Of a stretch of DNA of 64,000 nt, positions 48,218 through 57,391 are shown piece after piece. The notes beneath the pieces were generated by a model. The model saw only the letters and a program-made list of their open reading frames with translations. It made no database searches and was not told where the DNA came from. The number at the start of each line of letters is the position of its first letter. Positions within the stretch are counted from its first letter, which is position 1. The stretch is from Siminovitchia acidinfaciens (GTDB lineage: Bacteria > Bacillota > Bacilli > Bacillales > Bacillaceae_C): positions 373,412-437,411 of the forward strand of contig NZ_QYTV02000002.1 of NCBI RefSeq assembly GCF_003605385.1. Reading direction: 5' to 3'. A program made the position numbers and the translations under genes.

Positions 48218-48529
48218 ATGCCATTTCTTGTAATTCTGATCGTATTTTCATTTTCATTTTATATTTACTATAAAATAAAAAATGTACGGAGCAAGAGGCC
48301 GATGGAAAAAAAGCTTCTCAGCGGAAAATCCAGTATGGCCCTCGGTCTGTTTGTCGCATTATTCGGGATCAATCAGCTATTAATGTTCGACACAACAACA
48401 ACCTATATTATAGCTGCTGTCTTCATTCTCCTGGGATGTGCCAGTGCGTGGGCGGGATATAAATCTTTCCGTCACCATATCCCATATGTAAAGGAAGAAG
48501 CCAGGCAACTGGATGGGCAGATACGCTGA
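48218..48529 (+). CDS. ytpI: YtpI-family membrane protein
   Basis: A 103-residue membrane protein with three segments: FLVILIVFSFSFYIYYKI, SSMALGLFVALFGINQLLMF and YIIAAVFILLGCASAWAGYK. Family of unknown function, conserved in Bacillaceae beside nrnA and ytoI. ATG start with CGGAGG nine bases before it, and a terminator right after the stop. Confidence 0.88.
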   Translation: MPFLVILIVFSFSFYIYYKIKNVRSKRPMEKKLLSGKSSMALGLFVALFGINQLLMFDTTTTYIIAAVFILLGCASAWAGYKSFRHHIPYVKEEARQLDGQIR

Positions 48530-48532
48530 TTG

Positions 48533-48560
48533 AAAAGCCGCTGAAATAGCGGCTTTTTTA
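48533..48560 (+). terminator. terminator of ytpI
   Basis: AAAAGCCGCT / AGCGGCTTTTTT with a 5-base loop, directly after the ytpI stop codon. Confidence 0.9.
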
Positions 48561-48618
48561 AATGGAAACCATTCGTTATCTCCCGTCTTTCATGACCGCA
48601 GACGAGCCTGCTGCCTAT

Positions 48619-48783
48619 GGCACCTTCGCTTTTCTGGTGTCCAGCCTCCGGTGCCTATCGACTAGCAGACTTCCTCCTCCTTCCTACGATAAGTCAACAT
48701 CGGCTCCTACGTCGCCGTGTTTCCTTTATCTCGTCAGGAGTCGTCCAGTCTGTACGTCGATGAACAGGCACCTTCGCTTTTCT
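48619..48783. repeat. intergenic repeat, family A, inverted copy
   Basis: Inverted copy: the plus strand reads GTCTGTACGTCGATGAACAG, the complement of the opening of the 9980 and 35439 copies, and ends CACCTTCGCTTTT. It also carries CGATAAGTCAACATCGGCTC, the complement of the module at 21685. Lies between ytpI and ytoI and reaches the ytoI stop. Confidence 0.8.
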
Positions 48784-48785
48784 AA

Positions 48786-50096
48786 TCACCTATCTATAAG
48801 TCTGCACATCATCAGTGCTTTTCCGACGATTTCTCCATTGTTGAATGCCTCAACATCAACTTTTCCGAATTTTCTTCCTGCCTCAAGGATTCTTGGAACC
48901 ACTTCAAGAGTTGAATCCATTTGAACTGGTTTCAGGAAATATATCGTCATACTTTCTACAGCCAGTTCACCCTTCTTTTGCAATCTGAACAGCCTGTTCG
49001 ATGCCTCAGCTATAATAGAGGAGAAGACACCGTAGGAAATCGTTCCCAGTTGGCTTGTCATTTGCGGGGTCACGTCAAATGTAAATGAAGGTTCCCCTGC
49101 ATATTTGCTATTGGAAAGCTGTTTGGAAATTGTGTCATCAATTGTATCTCCCACCTGCGGCTGGCGCTGAATCATTTGCAACGCTTTCAATACATCCTGA
49201 CGGCTGATAATTCCTTCAAGTCTTTGATGTTCGTCCACAACTGGAAGTACCTCGATCCCTTCCCAAATCATCATATGCGCTACTGACGCAACACTCGTTT
49301 TTCTTCCAACAGTGATTGGATTCTTCGTCATCACTTTATCAATTCCTACACTAGGATCCTGCCCGATGACGTCCTTCCCTGTGACCATTCCCTGCACTTT
49401 ATTATTCAAATCAACCACCGGATAACGGCTATGGTCGGATGTTTCTTTTTTGGAATACCAGTCTGACACTTTTTCCTTTGTTGTAATACTGATCGTATCA
49501 TCTTTCGGGATAAAAATATCTTCAACAAGAATAATTTCCTTCTTGATAAGCTGGTCATAGATTGCCCGGTTAATCATGGCTGCCACAGTAAATGTGTCAT
49601 AACTCGTTGATATGATCGGCAATTCCAATTCGTCGGCAAGTTTTTTTACATGGTCCTCAGTATCAAATCCGCCCGTAATCAGAACAGCAGCACCAGCCAT
49701 CAATGCGTACTCGTGCGCTTTGGTCCGGTTTCCGACAATCAACAGATTGTTCGCACCCGTATACCGCATCATGGCGTCGAGTTTCATAGCCCCGATTACA
49801 AACTTGTTGAGCGTTTTATGAAGACCTGTCCGCCCACCCAATACCTGACCGTCAATGATATTGACAACTTCTGCGTATGTCAGTTTTTCTATATTCTCTT
49901 TTTTCTTTTGCTCTATACGGATTGTTCCAACCCGCTCAATCGTACTTACATATCCCCTATTTTCGGCATCCTTTATAGCTCTGTATGCAGTTCCCTCACT
50001 AACATTCAGTACTTTGGCAATTTGCCGCACCGAAATTTTTTCCCCTACAGGGAGACCGTCAATATGCCGAATAATTTGTTCATGCTTTGTTGACAA
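48786..50096 (-). CDS. ytoI: YtoI: HTH, DRTGG, twin CBS and hotdog domain protein
   Basis: A 436-residue, likely cytoplasmic regulatory protein with four parts: an N-terminal winged-helix DNA-binding domain (about 1-65, KISVRQIAKVLNVSEGTAYR), a DRTGG domain (about 75-185), a pair of CBS domains (SRYPVVDLNNKVQGMVTGKD; GIEVLPVVDEHQRLEGIISR) that usually sense adenosine nucleotides, and a C-terminal thioesterase-like hotdog fold (SYGVFSSIIAEASNR, MTIYFLKPVQMDSTLEV). The ligand and target genes are unknown. The start is TTG at 50096 (MSTKHEQIIRHI), six bases after AAAGGGTG. A similar protein sits here in B. subtilis. Confidence 0.92.
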   Translation of the reverse strand: MSTKHEQIIRHIDGLPVGEKISVRQIAKVLNVSEGTAYRAIKDAENRGYVSTIERVGTIRIEQKKKENIEKLTYAEVVNIIDGQVLGGRTGLHKTLNKFVIGAMKLDAMMRYTGANNLLIVGNRTKAHEYALMAGAAVLITGGFDTEDHVKKLADELELPIISTSYDTFTVAAMINRAIYDQLIKKEIILVEDIFIPKDDTISITTKEKVSDWYSKKETSDHSRYPVVDLNNKVQGMVTGKDVIGQDPSVGIDKVMTKNPITVGRKTSVASVAHMMIWEGIEVLPVVDEHQRLEGIISRQDVLKALQMIQRQPQVGDTIDDTISKQLSNSKYAGEPSFTFDVTPQMTSQLGTISYGVFSSIIAEASNRLFRLQKKGELAVESMTIYFLKPVQMDSTLEVVPRILEAGRKFGKVDVEAFNNGEIVGKALMMCRLIDR

Positions 50097-50176
50097 GCTT
50101 TTCACCCTTTTCATTTACCGTACAATCATTAAGATTATTATATAGTGAAAAGCCCTGTTCATCAATTTTTCATTAC

Positions 50177-50419
50177 TTAGTTAGCTCTCATGCGTTTTTT
50201 ATTCTTCTCTGCTGACTCCTCCCCCTCACCATATCTCTTTTTATATTTATACGGATATAAAAGAGCTGCAAGATTACCAGCAAAAACAAGGAAGGCAAAC
50301 GCAAGCCAGCTAATGGCAAAAAGACCTTCCAAACCGGAAGCAAATGGGTGAATCCTTGGTACAGAAAAATAAAATAATGCACAGCAAATCAGAAGACAAA
50401 GCAAATAACGGTTATTCAT
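50177..50419 (-). CDS. small two-segment membrane protein, unknown
   Basis: About 80 residues: two hydrophobic segments (YLLCLLICCALFYFSVPRI and LFAISWLAFAFLVFAGNLAA) and a basic cytoplasmic tail (YKYKKRYGEGEESAEKNKKR). ATG 50419 follows AGGGGG by eight bases; the frame to 50437 is not supported. No family recognised. Located between ytoI and ytkL. Confidence 0.72.
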   Translation of the reverse strand: MNNRYLLCLLICCALFYFSVPRIHPFASGLEGLFAISWLAFAFLVFAGNLAALLYPYKYKKRYGEGEESAEKNKKRMRAN

Positions 50420-50472
50420 AATAAATACCCCCTGCATAAACTAATCATATTAATATATGCAGGGGGATGGGC

Positions 50473-51156
50473 TTATAGCTCGATTAAATCACCTGGATTC
50501 ATCACTTTTCCGTTAATATTCTCTTTTAATAGGCTCATAAAATACTGCGGATCCTGCTTAATAGGCGGGAATGTATTGTAATGAATAGGAACAACTGTTT
50601 TAGCCTGTACAAATTCCGCTGCCAACGCGGCGTCCTCCGGTCCCATTGTAAAATTGTCGCCGATTGGCAGGAAAGCCACATCAATCGGGTGGCGATCCCC
50701 GATCAATTTCATGTCGGAGAATAATGCAGTATCTCCCGCGTGGTAGATTGTTTTTCCTTCCGCCATCAACAATACACCGGCAGGCATTCCAAGATAGATA
50801 ATCTGCTTGTCCTCTGTAAAGATCGCAGAACCGTGAAAAGCAGGCGTGAATTTCACTTTACCAAAATCAAATTCATATGCTCCGCCAATATGCATTGGAT
50901 GTGTGTTCACACCTTGCCAGCCAATATAGGTCGCTAATTCGTTCGGAGCAATGACCAGTGAGCCGCATCTCTTTGCAAGCTCGACCGTATCCCCTACATG
51001 ATCTGAATGACCATGGGTTAGAATAATAACGTCCGGATTTTCTTCATCAGCCTTTAAGTCTGTCAGTTCATTGCCTGTAATAAATGGATCAATTAAGATT
51101 GTTTTTCCTTCCGTAACAACTTTAACAACTGAATGACCATGATAAGAAACTTTCAT
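50473..51156 (-). CDS. ytkL: UPF0173 metal-dependent hydrolase YtkL
   Basis: A 227-residue metallo-beta-lactamase-fold hydrolase of the UPF0173 family. Metal motif [18 protein letters not shown] at about 45-62, further His/Asp ligands in [16 protein letters not shown] and [12 protein letters not shown]. Substrate unknown; nearest relatives resemble UlaG lactonases. ATG start with AAAGGAG about 12 bases upstream, a slightly long gap. Divergent from the M24 peptidase gene. Confidence 0.9.
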   Translation of the reverse strand: MKVSYHGHSVVKVVTEGKTILIDPFITGNELTDLKADEENPDVIILTHGHSDHVGDTVELAKRCGSLVIAPNELATYIGWQGVNTHPMHIGGAYEFDFGKVKFTPAFHGSAIFTEDKQIIYLGMPAGVLLMAEGKTIYHAGDTALFSDMKLIGDRHPIDVAFLPIGDNFTMGPEDAALAAEFVQAKTVVPIHYNTFPPIKQDPQYFMSLLKENINGKVMNPGDLIEL

Positions 51157-51311
51157 CTTGCTGCAACACTCCTTTTAAAAAATCTCCATACAAGATTCAT
51201 TTCTAGATGGTTTAGTTTTTTCCTGCCTCAGCCTGCATTGTTTTCCTTCTTTATTGTCTCTTTTTCCATCTAGTGCTAATCTCAACATAATAAATTGAAT
51301 TCAGGGAGCTG

Positions 51312-52412
51312 ATGAATTTGAATTCTAGGCTGGAAAAGTTAATGTCGTGGCTGAAAGCTAAACAGATTGATGCTGCCTTTATCACTTCACCGGACAATGT
51401 ATTTTATCTTACCAGATTTAGATGTGAACCGCATGAGCGGCTGCTTGGACTTGCCGTTTTTCAAGAGGAGGAGCCGCTGCTCATTTGTCCCGGAATGGAA
51501 GTCAATGATGCAAAGAGTGCAGGCTGGAATAATGAGATCCTTGGGTACAGTGATACCGACAATCCGTGGGACCTTGCAGACGAACGGATCAAATTGCGCA
51601 TGCCTATCATAAAGTCATGGGCTGTGGAAAAAGAGCATTTGAACGTGAGCAGATTTGAAGAGCTTTCTAAAAGATATGAACAGTCTACTTTCGTAAGCGC
51701 GGATGAGATTTTAAACGAACTGCGCCTTGTGAAAGATGAACAGGAAGTCAAATTGATCAAAAGAGCATGTGAACTGGTTGATTTTGCTGTCGAAGTCGGG
51801 GTCAATGAGTTAGCAGAAGGAAAAACAGAGCTGGATATGATTGCCGCCATCGAGTATGAAATCAAGAAAAAGGGAGCAGGGATGTCGTTCGACCCTATCG
51901 TTCTGGCCGGAGCGAATGCTGCTTCGCCGCACGGAACCCCGGGACTGACAAAAATTGAACGGGGCCAGTTGGTATTAATGGATCTAGGCGTTGTTTACGA
52001 GGGTTATTGCTCAGATATTACACGAACAGTTGCCTTTGGTGAAGTTTCCGAAAAACAAAAGGAAATTTATGAGACAGTCCTAAAAGCTGAGGCAGCAGCG
52101 ATTGAACTCACAAAGCCTGGGGTAAAAGCGAAATTGCTGGACCAAACGGCAAGAAAAATTATAAATGATGCAGGATATGGGGAATACTTCCCTCACCGCC
52201 TTGGTCACGGGCTGGGAATCAGCGTACATGAGTTTCCTTCCATGACAGAAACAAACGAATTGGAACTGAAGCCAGGGATGGTTTTTACAATCGAACCTGG
52301 GATTTACATACCGGGAGTTGCCGGGGTACGCATTGAGGATGATGTTTTGGTGACAGCAGACGGGGTGGAAGTTTTGACCAAATACCCAAAATCCTTGCAA
52401 ATTATTGAATGA
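51312..52412 (+). CDS. M24-family Xaa-Pro dipeptidase-like protein
   Basis: Pita-bread metallopeptidase that cleaves X-Pro bonds, with two metal ions. 366 residues: an N-terminal creatinase-type domain (1-130) and a catalytic domain. Metal ligands visible in LVLMDLGVVYEGYCSDITRT (two Asp), HRLGHGLGISVHEFPSM (His), TIEPGIYIPG (Glu) and GVRIEDDVLV (Glu). ATG at 51312 is only three bases from GGGAG; a TTG at 51318 has better spacing and is a real alternative. Stands alone between ytkL and ald; peptide turnover is the likely role. Confidence 0.88.
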   Translation: MNLNSRLEKLMSWLKAKQIDAAFITSPDNVFYLTRFRCEPHERLLGLAVFQEEEPLLICPGMEVNDAKSAGWNNEILGYSDTDNPWDLADERIKLRMPIIKSWAVEKEHLNVSRFEELSKRYEQSTFVSADEILNELRLVKDEQEVKLIKRACELVDFAVEVGVNELAEGKTELDMIAAIEYEIKKKGAGMSFDPIVLAGANAASPHGTPGLTKIERGQLVLMDLGVVYEGYCSDITRTVAFGEVSEKQKEIYETVLKAEAAAIELTKPGVKAKLLDQTARKIINDAGYGEYFPHRLGHGLGISVHEFPSMTETNELELKPGMVFTIEPGIYIPGVAGVRIEDDVLVTADGVEVLTKYPKSLQIIE

Positions 52413-52600
52413 AATAAACGTGATGGCTTTTGAAAATCAGAACATATGCAGAAAAAAATGTTTCCGCATAATCAAGGTAATGTGAGCCTTTTTCGCATAG
52501 TCGTTCGAAATTCCAATCAATGTACAAAAACCAATTTTATCCGTGAGATACACCTATAATCATTCGAATATCTCTTTACCGACATTTTTAGTTTACAAGC

Positions 52601-52640
52601 AAAAACAACCGGCGGATTTCACTCCGCGCGGTTGTTTTTA
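52601..52640 (-). terminator. terminator of ald
   Basis: AAAACAACCG and inner GCGGA pair with TCCGC and CGGTTGTTTT, followed by TTTGC on the minus strand. The gap 52413-52600 shows nothing else. Confidence 0.72.
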
Positions 52641-52657
52641 TTAGAGCGTCGAACTTA

Positions 52658-53770
52658 TTATAGCAATTCTGTTGCGTCAACGAACTCGTAACCGAGGTCA
52701 TCTGCAACTGCTTTGAATGTAACTTTTCCGTCAAGAACGTTGATTCCTTTGCGCAAAGGCTCGTTATCCAAGCAAGCTTGCTTATAACCTTTGTTTGCAA
52801 TTTGAAGTGCATAAGGAACTGTTACGTTAGTCAATCCCATTGTTGATGTTTGTGGAACAGCACCTGGCATGTTAGCAACAGCATAGTGAACAACACCATG
52901 TTTTTCATATGTTGGGTTGTCGTGAGTCGTAACTCTGTCACTTGTTTCGAAGATACCGCCTTGGTCGATTGCAATATCAACAAGAACGGATCCTGGAGAC
53001 ATGGATTTAACCATTTCTTCAGAAACAAGTTTAGGCGCTTTCGCTCCTGGGATAAGAACCGCACCAACAACCAAGTCGGAGTCTTTAACCGCATTGGCAA
53101 TGTTGAATGGGTTTGAAACCAATGTTTTAATGTCGTTACCGAAAATATCGTCAAGCTGACGAAGACGATCTACACTCAAATCGATTACTGTTACGTCAGC
53201 ACCAAGCCCTACTGCCATTTTCGCAGCGTTTGTACCAGCTTGTCCGCCACCGATAACTGTTACTTTTCCACGCTCTACGCCTGGGATGCCTGCAAGAAGC
53301 TTTCCTTTTCCGCCATAAGTTTTGGAAAGGAATTGAGCACCGATTTGTGTTGCCATTCTTCCTGCTACTTCACTCATTGGTGCAAGAAGTGGAAGTGAGC
53401 GGTTTGGAAGCTGTACAGTTTCGTAAGCAATCGCAACCACTTTGTTTTCAACAAGCGCTTTAGTCAAAGCAGGCTCTGCAGCAAGGTGCAAGTATGTGAA
53501 TAGGATTAATCCTTCACGGAAGTAGCCGAACTCTTCTTCAAGAGGCTCTTTAACTTTCATAACCATATCTGCAGCCCAAGCTTCTTTTGCAGAGCTTACG
53601 ATCTTCGCACCAGCTTCAACATACTGTTCGTCTGTGAAGCTTGATCCAAGTCCTGCACCTGTTTCAATATGTACTTCATGACCTGCATGTGTCAATGTAT
53701 AAGCACCGGCAGGAGTCATAGCCACACGGTTCTCAAAACTTTTAATTTCCTTAGGTACACCAATAATCAT
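52658..53770 (-). CDS. ald: alanine dehydrogenase
   Basis: Interconverts alanine and pyruvate plus ammonium with NAD; in Bacillus it is important for alanine catabolism and sporulation. 370 residues. N-terminus [20 protein letters not shown] with substrate Arg and Lys nearby, catalytic His in [16 protein letters not shown], Rossmann motif [20 protein letters not shown] with [15 protein letters not shown] start behind AGGAGG. Its pyruvate-linked activity fits with the pyruvate-dependent aminotransferase next door, though they have separate terminators. Confidence 0.97.
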   Translation of the reverse strand: MIIGVPKEIKSFENRVAMTPAGAYTLTHAGHEVHIETGAGLGSSFTDEQYVEAGAKIVSSAKEAWAADMVMKVKEPLEEEFGYFREGLILFTYLHLAAEPALTKALVENKVVAIAYETVQLPNRSLPLLAPMSEVAGRMATQIGAQFLSKTYGGKGKLLAGIPGVERGKVTVIGGGQAGTNAAKMAVGLGADVTVIDLSVDRLRQLDDIFGNDIKTLVSNPFNIANAVKDSDLVVGAVLIPGAKAPKLVSEEMVKSMSPGSVLVDIAIDQGGIFETSDRVTTHDNPTYEKHGVVHYAVANMPGAVPQTSTMGLTNVTVPYALQIANKGYKQACLDNEPLRKGINVLDGKVTFKAVADDLGYEFVDATELL

Positions 53771-53867
53771 AAAACTTTCCTCCTAACATGTTCTAACTGT
53801 CACAATATAGAATATATCACTTTAATCTGGTAAACGAAAGCCTTCTTTAAAAGATTTTTGTGAACTT

Positions 53868-53897
53868 AAAGAGGTGTTATTGATAAACACCTCTTTT
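53868..53897. terminator. terminator of the class III aminotransferase gene
   Basis: AAAGAGGTGTT / AACACCTCTTT with a 6-base loop and A/T-rich flanks, 22 bases past the aminotransferase stop codon. Confidence 0.75.
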
Positions 53898-53918
53898 GAC
53901 AGCATTATTTCCTATTTA

Positions 53919-55271
53919 TCACTTATTATTATTAAACACATCAAGGATCGTCGATATGATAAAATCAACATCTTCATCGGTACAAGAGAGCGGCGGGGAC
54001 AATGTCAATATGTTATTATATCCCGCTACAGTGTCACCATTTTTCCCGATAATCAGGCCCTTCGCCCTACATCCAGCAATAATCTTACCGACACGCTCAT
54101 TCGATGCAGGCTCCCTTGTCTCTTTATCTTCTACCATTTCGATTCCCATTAAGAATCCTTTGCTGCGAATATCTCCAACATAAGGATGGTCATTTAGTAC
54201 TGCCAATTCATTCGTGAGGCGCTCTCCCAATTCCGCAGACCTGGCTACAAGATTTTCTCTTTCCATAATTTCCAGGTTTTTCAAAGCAAGTGCACAGGCT
54301 GCAGGATTTCCTCCAAACGTATTCACGTGACGGAAGTGACTGTTTTCTTCACTCTTTTTGAATGTCTCGTAAATATCTTTTCTTACAGCCGTTACAGAGA
54401 GAGGCAAATACGCGCTAGTCAGTCCTTTTGCCATTGAAATGATATCCGGCTTGACTTTAAAGTGCTGATGCCCGAACATCTTTCCAGTTCTTCCGAAACC
54501 ACAGATCACTTCATCAATGATCAAAAGCACACCGTATTTCGTGCAGATTTCCTGGACTTTTTCCATATATACCGGATGCGGGATGATAACCCCTCCTCCA
54601 GTGATCAATGGCTCCATGATGATTCCAGCAATTGTATCTTTTTGCTCCCAGATGATCTTCTCTTCAAATTCCTGTGCTTTTTGGATATTGAATTCCTCAA
54701 CGGACATTCCTGCTGGTCTTCTATAGCTGTCAGGTGGTGCCACATGTAAAAATCCTGGCACGAGCGGCTCATACTTAAACTTTCTCAATGCCTGGCCTGT
54801 TGCAGACATGGCCCCCATTGAACTTCCGTGGTAAGCACGGTATCGGGAAATGAATTTAAACCTGGATGGCTCGCCGTTTTGCTGGTGATATTGCCGTGCA
54901 ATTTTGAACGCCACTTCATTCGCATCTGATCCGCTATTGGAGTAGAACATCATGTAGTCGTCATCAAGATACTCATTCAATTTTTCCGCAAGGTCAATGG
55001 CAGGCTGATGACTTTGTGTCATCGGCGTATAAGTCATTTTAATCATTTGGTCATAGGCAGCTTTTGCAAGCTCTTCCCTTCCGTAGCCGACATTCACACA
55101 CCATAGGCCGGACATGCCGTCCAACACTTTATTCCCTTTATGGTCTGTCATCCATGCCCCCTTCGCTTCTGTAAAAACTGTCGGAGGACTTGCTTCGTTA
55201 TATGGAGAAATGTGATGCCATACATTTTGGCGGTCTCTTTCAACCAATGAATCTGTTTGAATTGTAGACAT
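53919..55271 (-). CDS. class III aminotransferase, probable beta-alanine/omega-amino acid:pyruvate type
   Basis: PLP-dependent aminotransferase of 450 residues. Visible motifs: SGSDANEVAFKIARQYHQQN, pyridine-contacting LLIIDEVICGFGRTGKMFGH, the PLP lysine in ISMAKGLTSAYLPLSVTAVR, and HVNTFGGNPAACALALKNLE. The omega-aminotransferase group uses pyruvate as amino acceptor. Neighbour mmsA and the divergent PucR regulator suggest beta-alanine is transaminated to malonate semialdehyde; substrate is inference and taurine or other omega-amines are alternatives. ATG start behind AAAGGGG. It is separated from mmsA by 500 bases of repeats, so it may have its own promoter. Confidence 0.82.
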   Translation of the reverse strand: MSTIQTDSLVERDRQNVWHHISPYNEASPPTVFTEAKGAWMTDHKGNKVLDGMSGLWCVNVGYGREELAKAAYDQMIKMTYTPMTQSHQPAIDLAEKLNEYLDDDYMMFYSNSGSDANEVAFKIARQYHQQNGEPSRFKFISRYRAYHGSSMGAMSATGQALRKFKYEPLVPGFLHVAPPDSYRRPAGMSVEEFNIQKAQEFEEKIIWEQKDTIAGIIMEPLITGGGVIIPHPVYMEKVQEICTKYGVLLIIDEVICGFGRTGKMFGHQHFKVKPDIISMAKGLTSAYLPLSVTAVRKDIYETFKKSEENSHFRHVNTFGGNPAACALALKNLEIMERENLVARSAELGERLTNELAVLNDHPYVGDIRSKGFLMGIEMVEDKETREPASNERVGKIIAGCRAKGLIIGKNGDTVAGYNNILTLSPPLSCTDEDVDFIISTILDVFNNNK

Positions 55272-55346
55272 ATGATAATCCCCTTTCTATTATGGCCGTC
55301 CCTCACCTTGAGAGCATGCCGGGCTTCGACATACTATTAAAAGATT

Positions 55347-55488
55347 AAATTTACTGTCCGGATTCGTGAAATACTGATCAGCTTCATGAAATACAGTCCA
55401 ACGTCACGCAATACTATCCAGTTTCACGAAATACCGTCCAAGTTCTCAAAATACTGTCCAGCTCAATGAAATACTGTCCAAACTTCAC
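55347..55488. repeat. seven-unit 20-bp degenerate tandem array (type C)
   Basis: Seven consecutive units of 20-21 bases, starting at 55347, 55368, 55388, 55408, 55428, 55448 and 55468. Consensus GAAATACTGTCCAGNTTCAC; no two units are identical, the most constant part being AATAC-GTCCA. No spacers, so not CRISPR. Located between the aminotransferase and mmsA genes; the 500-base gap 55272-55772 has no gene. Confidence 0.82.
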
Positions 55489-55548
55489 GCGCGCCCTACG
55501 CTTCTTTTATTTTCTCGTTCTAGGAAGCAGGGGCTCAAGGTCGCTTCT

Positions 55549-55588
55549 GAAAAACCATTGAAGGCACAGAAGCCCTCATTGGTTTTTC
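55549..55588. terminator. hairpin downstream of mmsA
   Basis: GAAAAACCA / TGGTTTTTC arms with a 22-base loop containing AGGCACAGAAGCCCT. Plausible distal terminator for mmsA on the minus strand, but lying beyond an A-type repeat. Confidence 0.5.
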
Positions 55589-55589
55589 T

Positions 55590-55771
55590 TCCGACGAACA
55601 GTATGCCCTAGTGCCACCGACGTACAGGAAGTACTAGTGCAAGCGAAGCGACAGGCTGTCGCGCCCTGAGCCTGCACTGGACGTGGCGCCTTGAGGCGGC
55701 CGACGCTTGTCGCCCCTAGACAGCCGCCTTACGCTCTTCTCATTATCTAGCTTCGGCGCTTACGCTTTTCT
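55590..55771. repeat. intergenic repeat, family A, inverted copy
   Basis: Inverted copy ending TAGCTTCGGCGCTTACGCTTTT at the mmsA stop side. It carries CCTAGTGCCACCGACGTACAG and TACTAGTGCAAGCG, the complements of the GGCACTAG modules at 10200, 10400 and 35600. Confidence 0.78.
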
Positions 55772-55772
55772 A

Positions 55773-57242
55773 TTAATACGCATGCCTTTGCGTAACCATT
55801 TTCTTGCGCGTATAGAATTCGATTCCGTCGCGGCCGTTCGCATGAAGATCTCCATAGAAAGACTTCTTGTAACCGGAGAACGGGAAGAATGCCATTGGAG
55901 CAGGTACCCCTAAGTTAATGCCAAGCATGCCGGCATCAATTTCCTCCCTGAATTTGCGGATAGCTTTTGCACTGTCAGTAAACAGGCAGGCACCATTTGC
56001 AAAATCGGATTTATTCGTTAACTCGATGGCTTCATCGAGGTCTTTCACTCTGATGACCGAAAGAACTGGAGCAAAAATTTCTTCTTTCCAGATTTTCATA
56101 TCAGTTGTTACATCTTCGAAAATTGTCGGTCCAACGAAGTAACCGCCATCGGATAATGACTCATCTTTACGCCCATCGCGGACAAGCTTGGCTCCCTCTT
56201 CAATCCCTGATTCGATGTAACCTAGTGTTTTTTCTTTATGAGCGTCACGGATTACCGGTCCTAGGAAAATACCATCTTGGAGCCCATCACCCATTTTGAT
56301 GCTGTCTGACTTTTCAACAAGCTTTTTCACAAGGTCGTCTGCAATGCTGTCTACTGCGACAACGACGGAACATGCCATGCAACGCTCACCCGCTGAGCCG
56401 AAGGCCGCGTTGAAGATGTTGTTTGCAGCAGAATCCAAGTCAGCATCTTCAAGGACGATCGTATGGTTTTTTGCTCCTGCCAATGCCTGAACCCGTTTTC
56501 CGTTAGCCGTACCAGTTTTATAGACATACTCGGCAACTGGCTGCGAACCAACAAATGAAACGGCTGGAATGTCTGGATGTTCTAAAATTCCATTAACGAC
56601 ATCATGCGCCCCGTGAACAATGTTGAATACACCTTCAGGAAGCCCTGCCTCATTAAGCAATTCTGCCAAGCGATTTGCCAGTAGAGGTGTTCTCTCTGAT
56701 GGTTTCAAGATGAATGTATTTCCTGTAGCAATCGCAAGTGGGAACATCCAGCAAGGAACCATCATCGGGAAGTTGAATGGAGTAATGCCTCCGACTACTC
56801 CAAGCGGGTAGCGGTACATTCCTGATTCGATGTTTGTTGCAATATCAGGGAGCTGATTTCCCATCATTAATGTAGGAGCCCCAGCGGCAAATTCGACACA
56901 CTCAATTCCTCTTTGAACCTCGCCGTGTGCTTCTGCGAAGTTCTTACCATTTTCGATTGTGATCAGCTTTGCCAACTCGTCCCATTCATTGATTAACAGC
57001 TGATGGTATTTGAAAAGTACTCTTGCTCTCACCGGAACTGCTGTCTTGCTCCACGTTTTAAATGCTTTCTTGGCGGCCGTCACCGCTTCTTCTAAATCCT
57101 CTTTTGTTGAAACCGGGACCTTTGCTAGGATTTCACCTGTCGCAGGGTTTGGAACATCTTCATATTTATCCGTCTTTGATTTGACCCATTGTCCATTTAT
57201 AAAATTTGCAAGCGTTTGCGTCTTTTCGGAAACAGTACTCAT
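55773..57242 (-). CDS. mmsA: CoA-acylating (methyl)malonate-semialdehyde dehydrogenase
   Basis: Aldehyde dehydrogenase of the MmsA/IolA type: converts malonate semialdehyde to acetyl-CoA, or methylmalonate semialdehyde to propionyl-CoA, with NAD and CoA. 489 residues. Signals: [37 protein letters not shown], catalytic Cys in [14 protein letters not shown], and absence of the general-base Glu found in hydrolytic ALDHs, as expected for acylating members. ATG start with AGGAGG upstream. The inositol gene cluster that contains iolA in B. subtilis is not here; aminotransferase and PucR neighbours suggest beta-alanine breakdown. Confidence 0.88.
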   Translation of the reverse strand: MSTVSEKTQTLANFINGQWVKSKTDKYEDVPNPATGEILAKVPVSTKEDLEEAVTAAKKAFKTWSKTAVPVRARVLFKYHQLLINEWDELAKLITIENGKNFAEAHGEVQRGIECVEFAAGAPTLMMGNQLPDIATNIESGMYRYPLGVVGGITPFNFPMMVPCWMFPLAIATGNTFILKPSERTPLLANRLAELLNEAGLPEGVFNIVHGAHDVVNGILEHPDIPAVSFVGSQPVAEYVYKTGTANGKRVQALAGAKNHTIVLEDADLDSAANNIFNAAFGSAGERCMACSVVVAVDSIADDLVKKLVEKSDSIKMGDGLQDGIFLGPVIRDAHKEKTLGYIESGIEEGAKLVRDGRKDESLSDGGYFVGPTIFEDVTTDMKIWKEEIFAPVLSVIRVKDLDEAIELTNKSDFANGACLFTDSAKAIRKFREEIDAGMLGINLGVPAPMAFFPFSGYKKSFYGDLHANGRDGIEFYTRKKMVTQRHAY

Positions 57243-57328
57243 GTTTTTATCCTCCTAAGCTTAATATGATAATAGTTGACTCAATCTTCTTTTCACTTCA
57301 TAATCAATTTTACAATCTAGTCCGTTAT

Positions 57329-57357
57329 AAATCATTAGACATTATGTAAAATCATTA
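57329..57357. promoter_or_regulatory. direct-repeat operator candidate between mmsA and pucR
   Basis: AAATCATTA occurs twice, at 57329-57337 and 57349-57357, exactly 20 bases apart (two helical turns), in the 149-base divergent intergenic region. This is a typical layout for a dimeric regulator. Binding by the adjacent PucR-type protein is inferred from location only. Confidence 0.5.
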
Positions 57358-57391
57358 ATCTATTCCATTTAACATATTGGAGGCCGCCGCC

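Noticed and set aside
51203-51274. Inverted TCTAGATGG / CCATCTAG arms between ytkL and the M24 peptidase gene
   Set aside because: Arms are 8 bases and more than 50 bases apart with no supporting feature; likely coincidence.
55347-55488. Short regular repeats considered as a CRISPR array
   Set aside because: Units are contiguous with no unique spacers, are degenerate, and no cas gene is present in the window.
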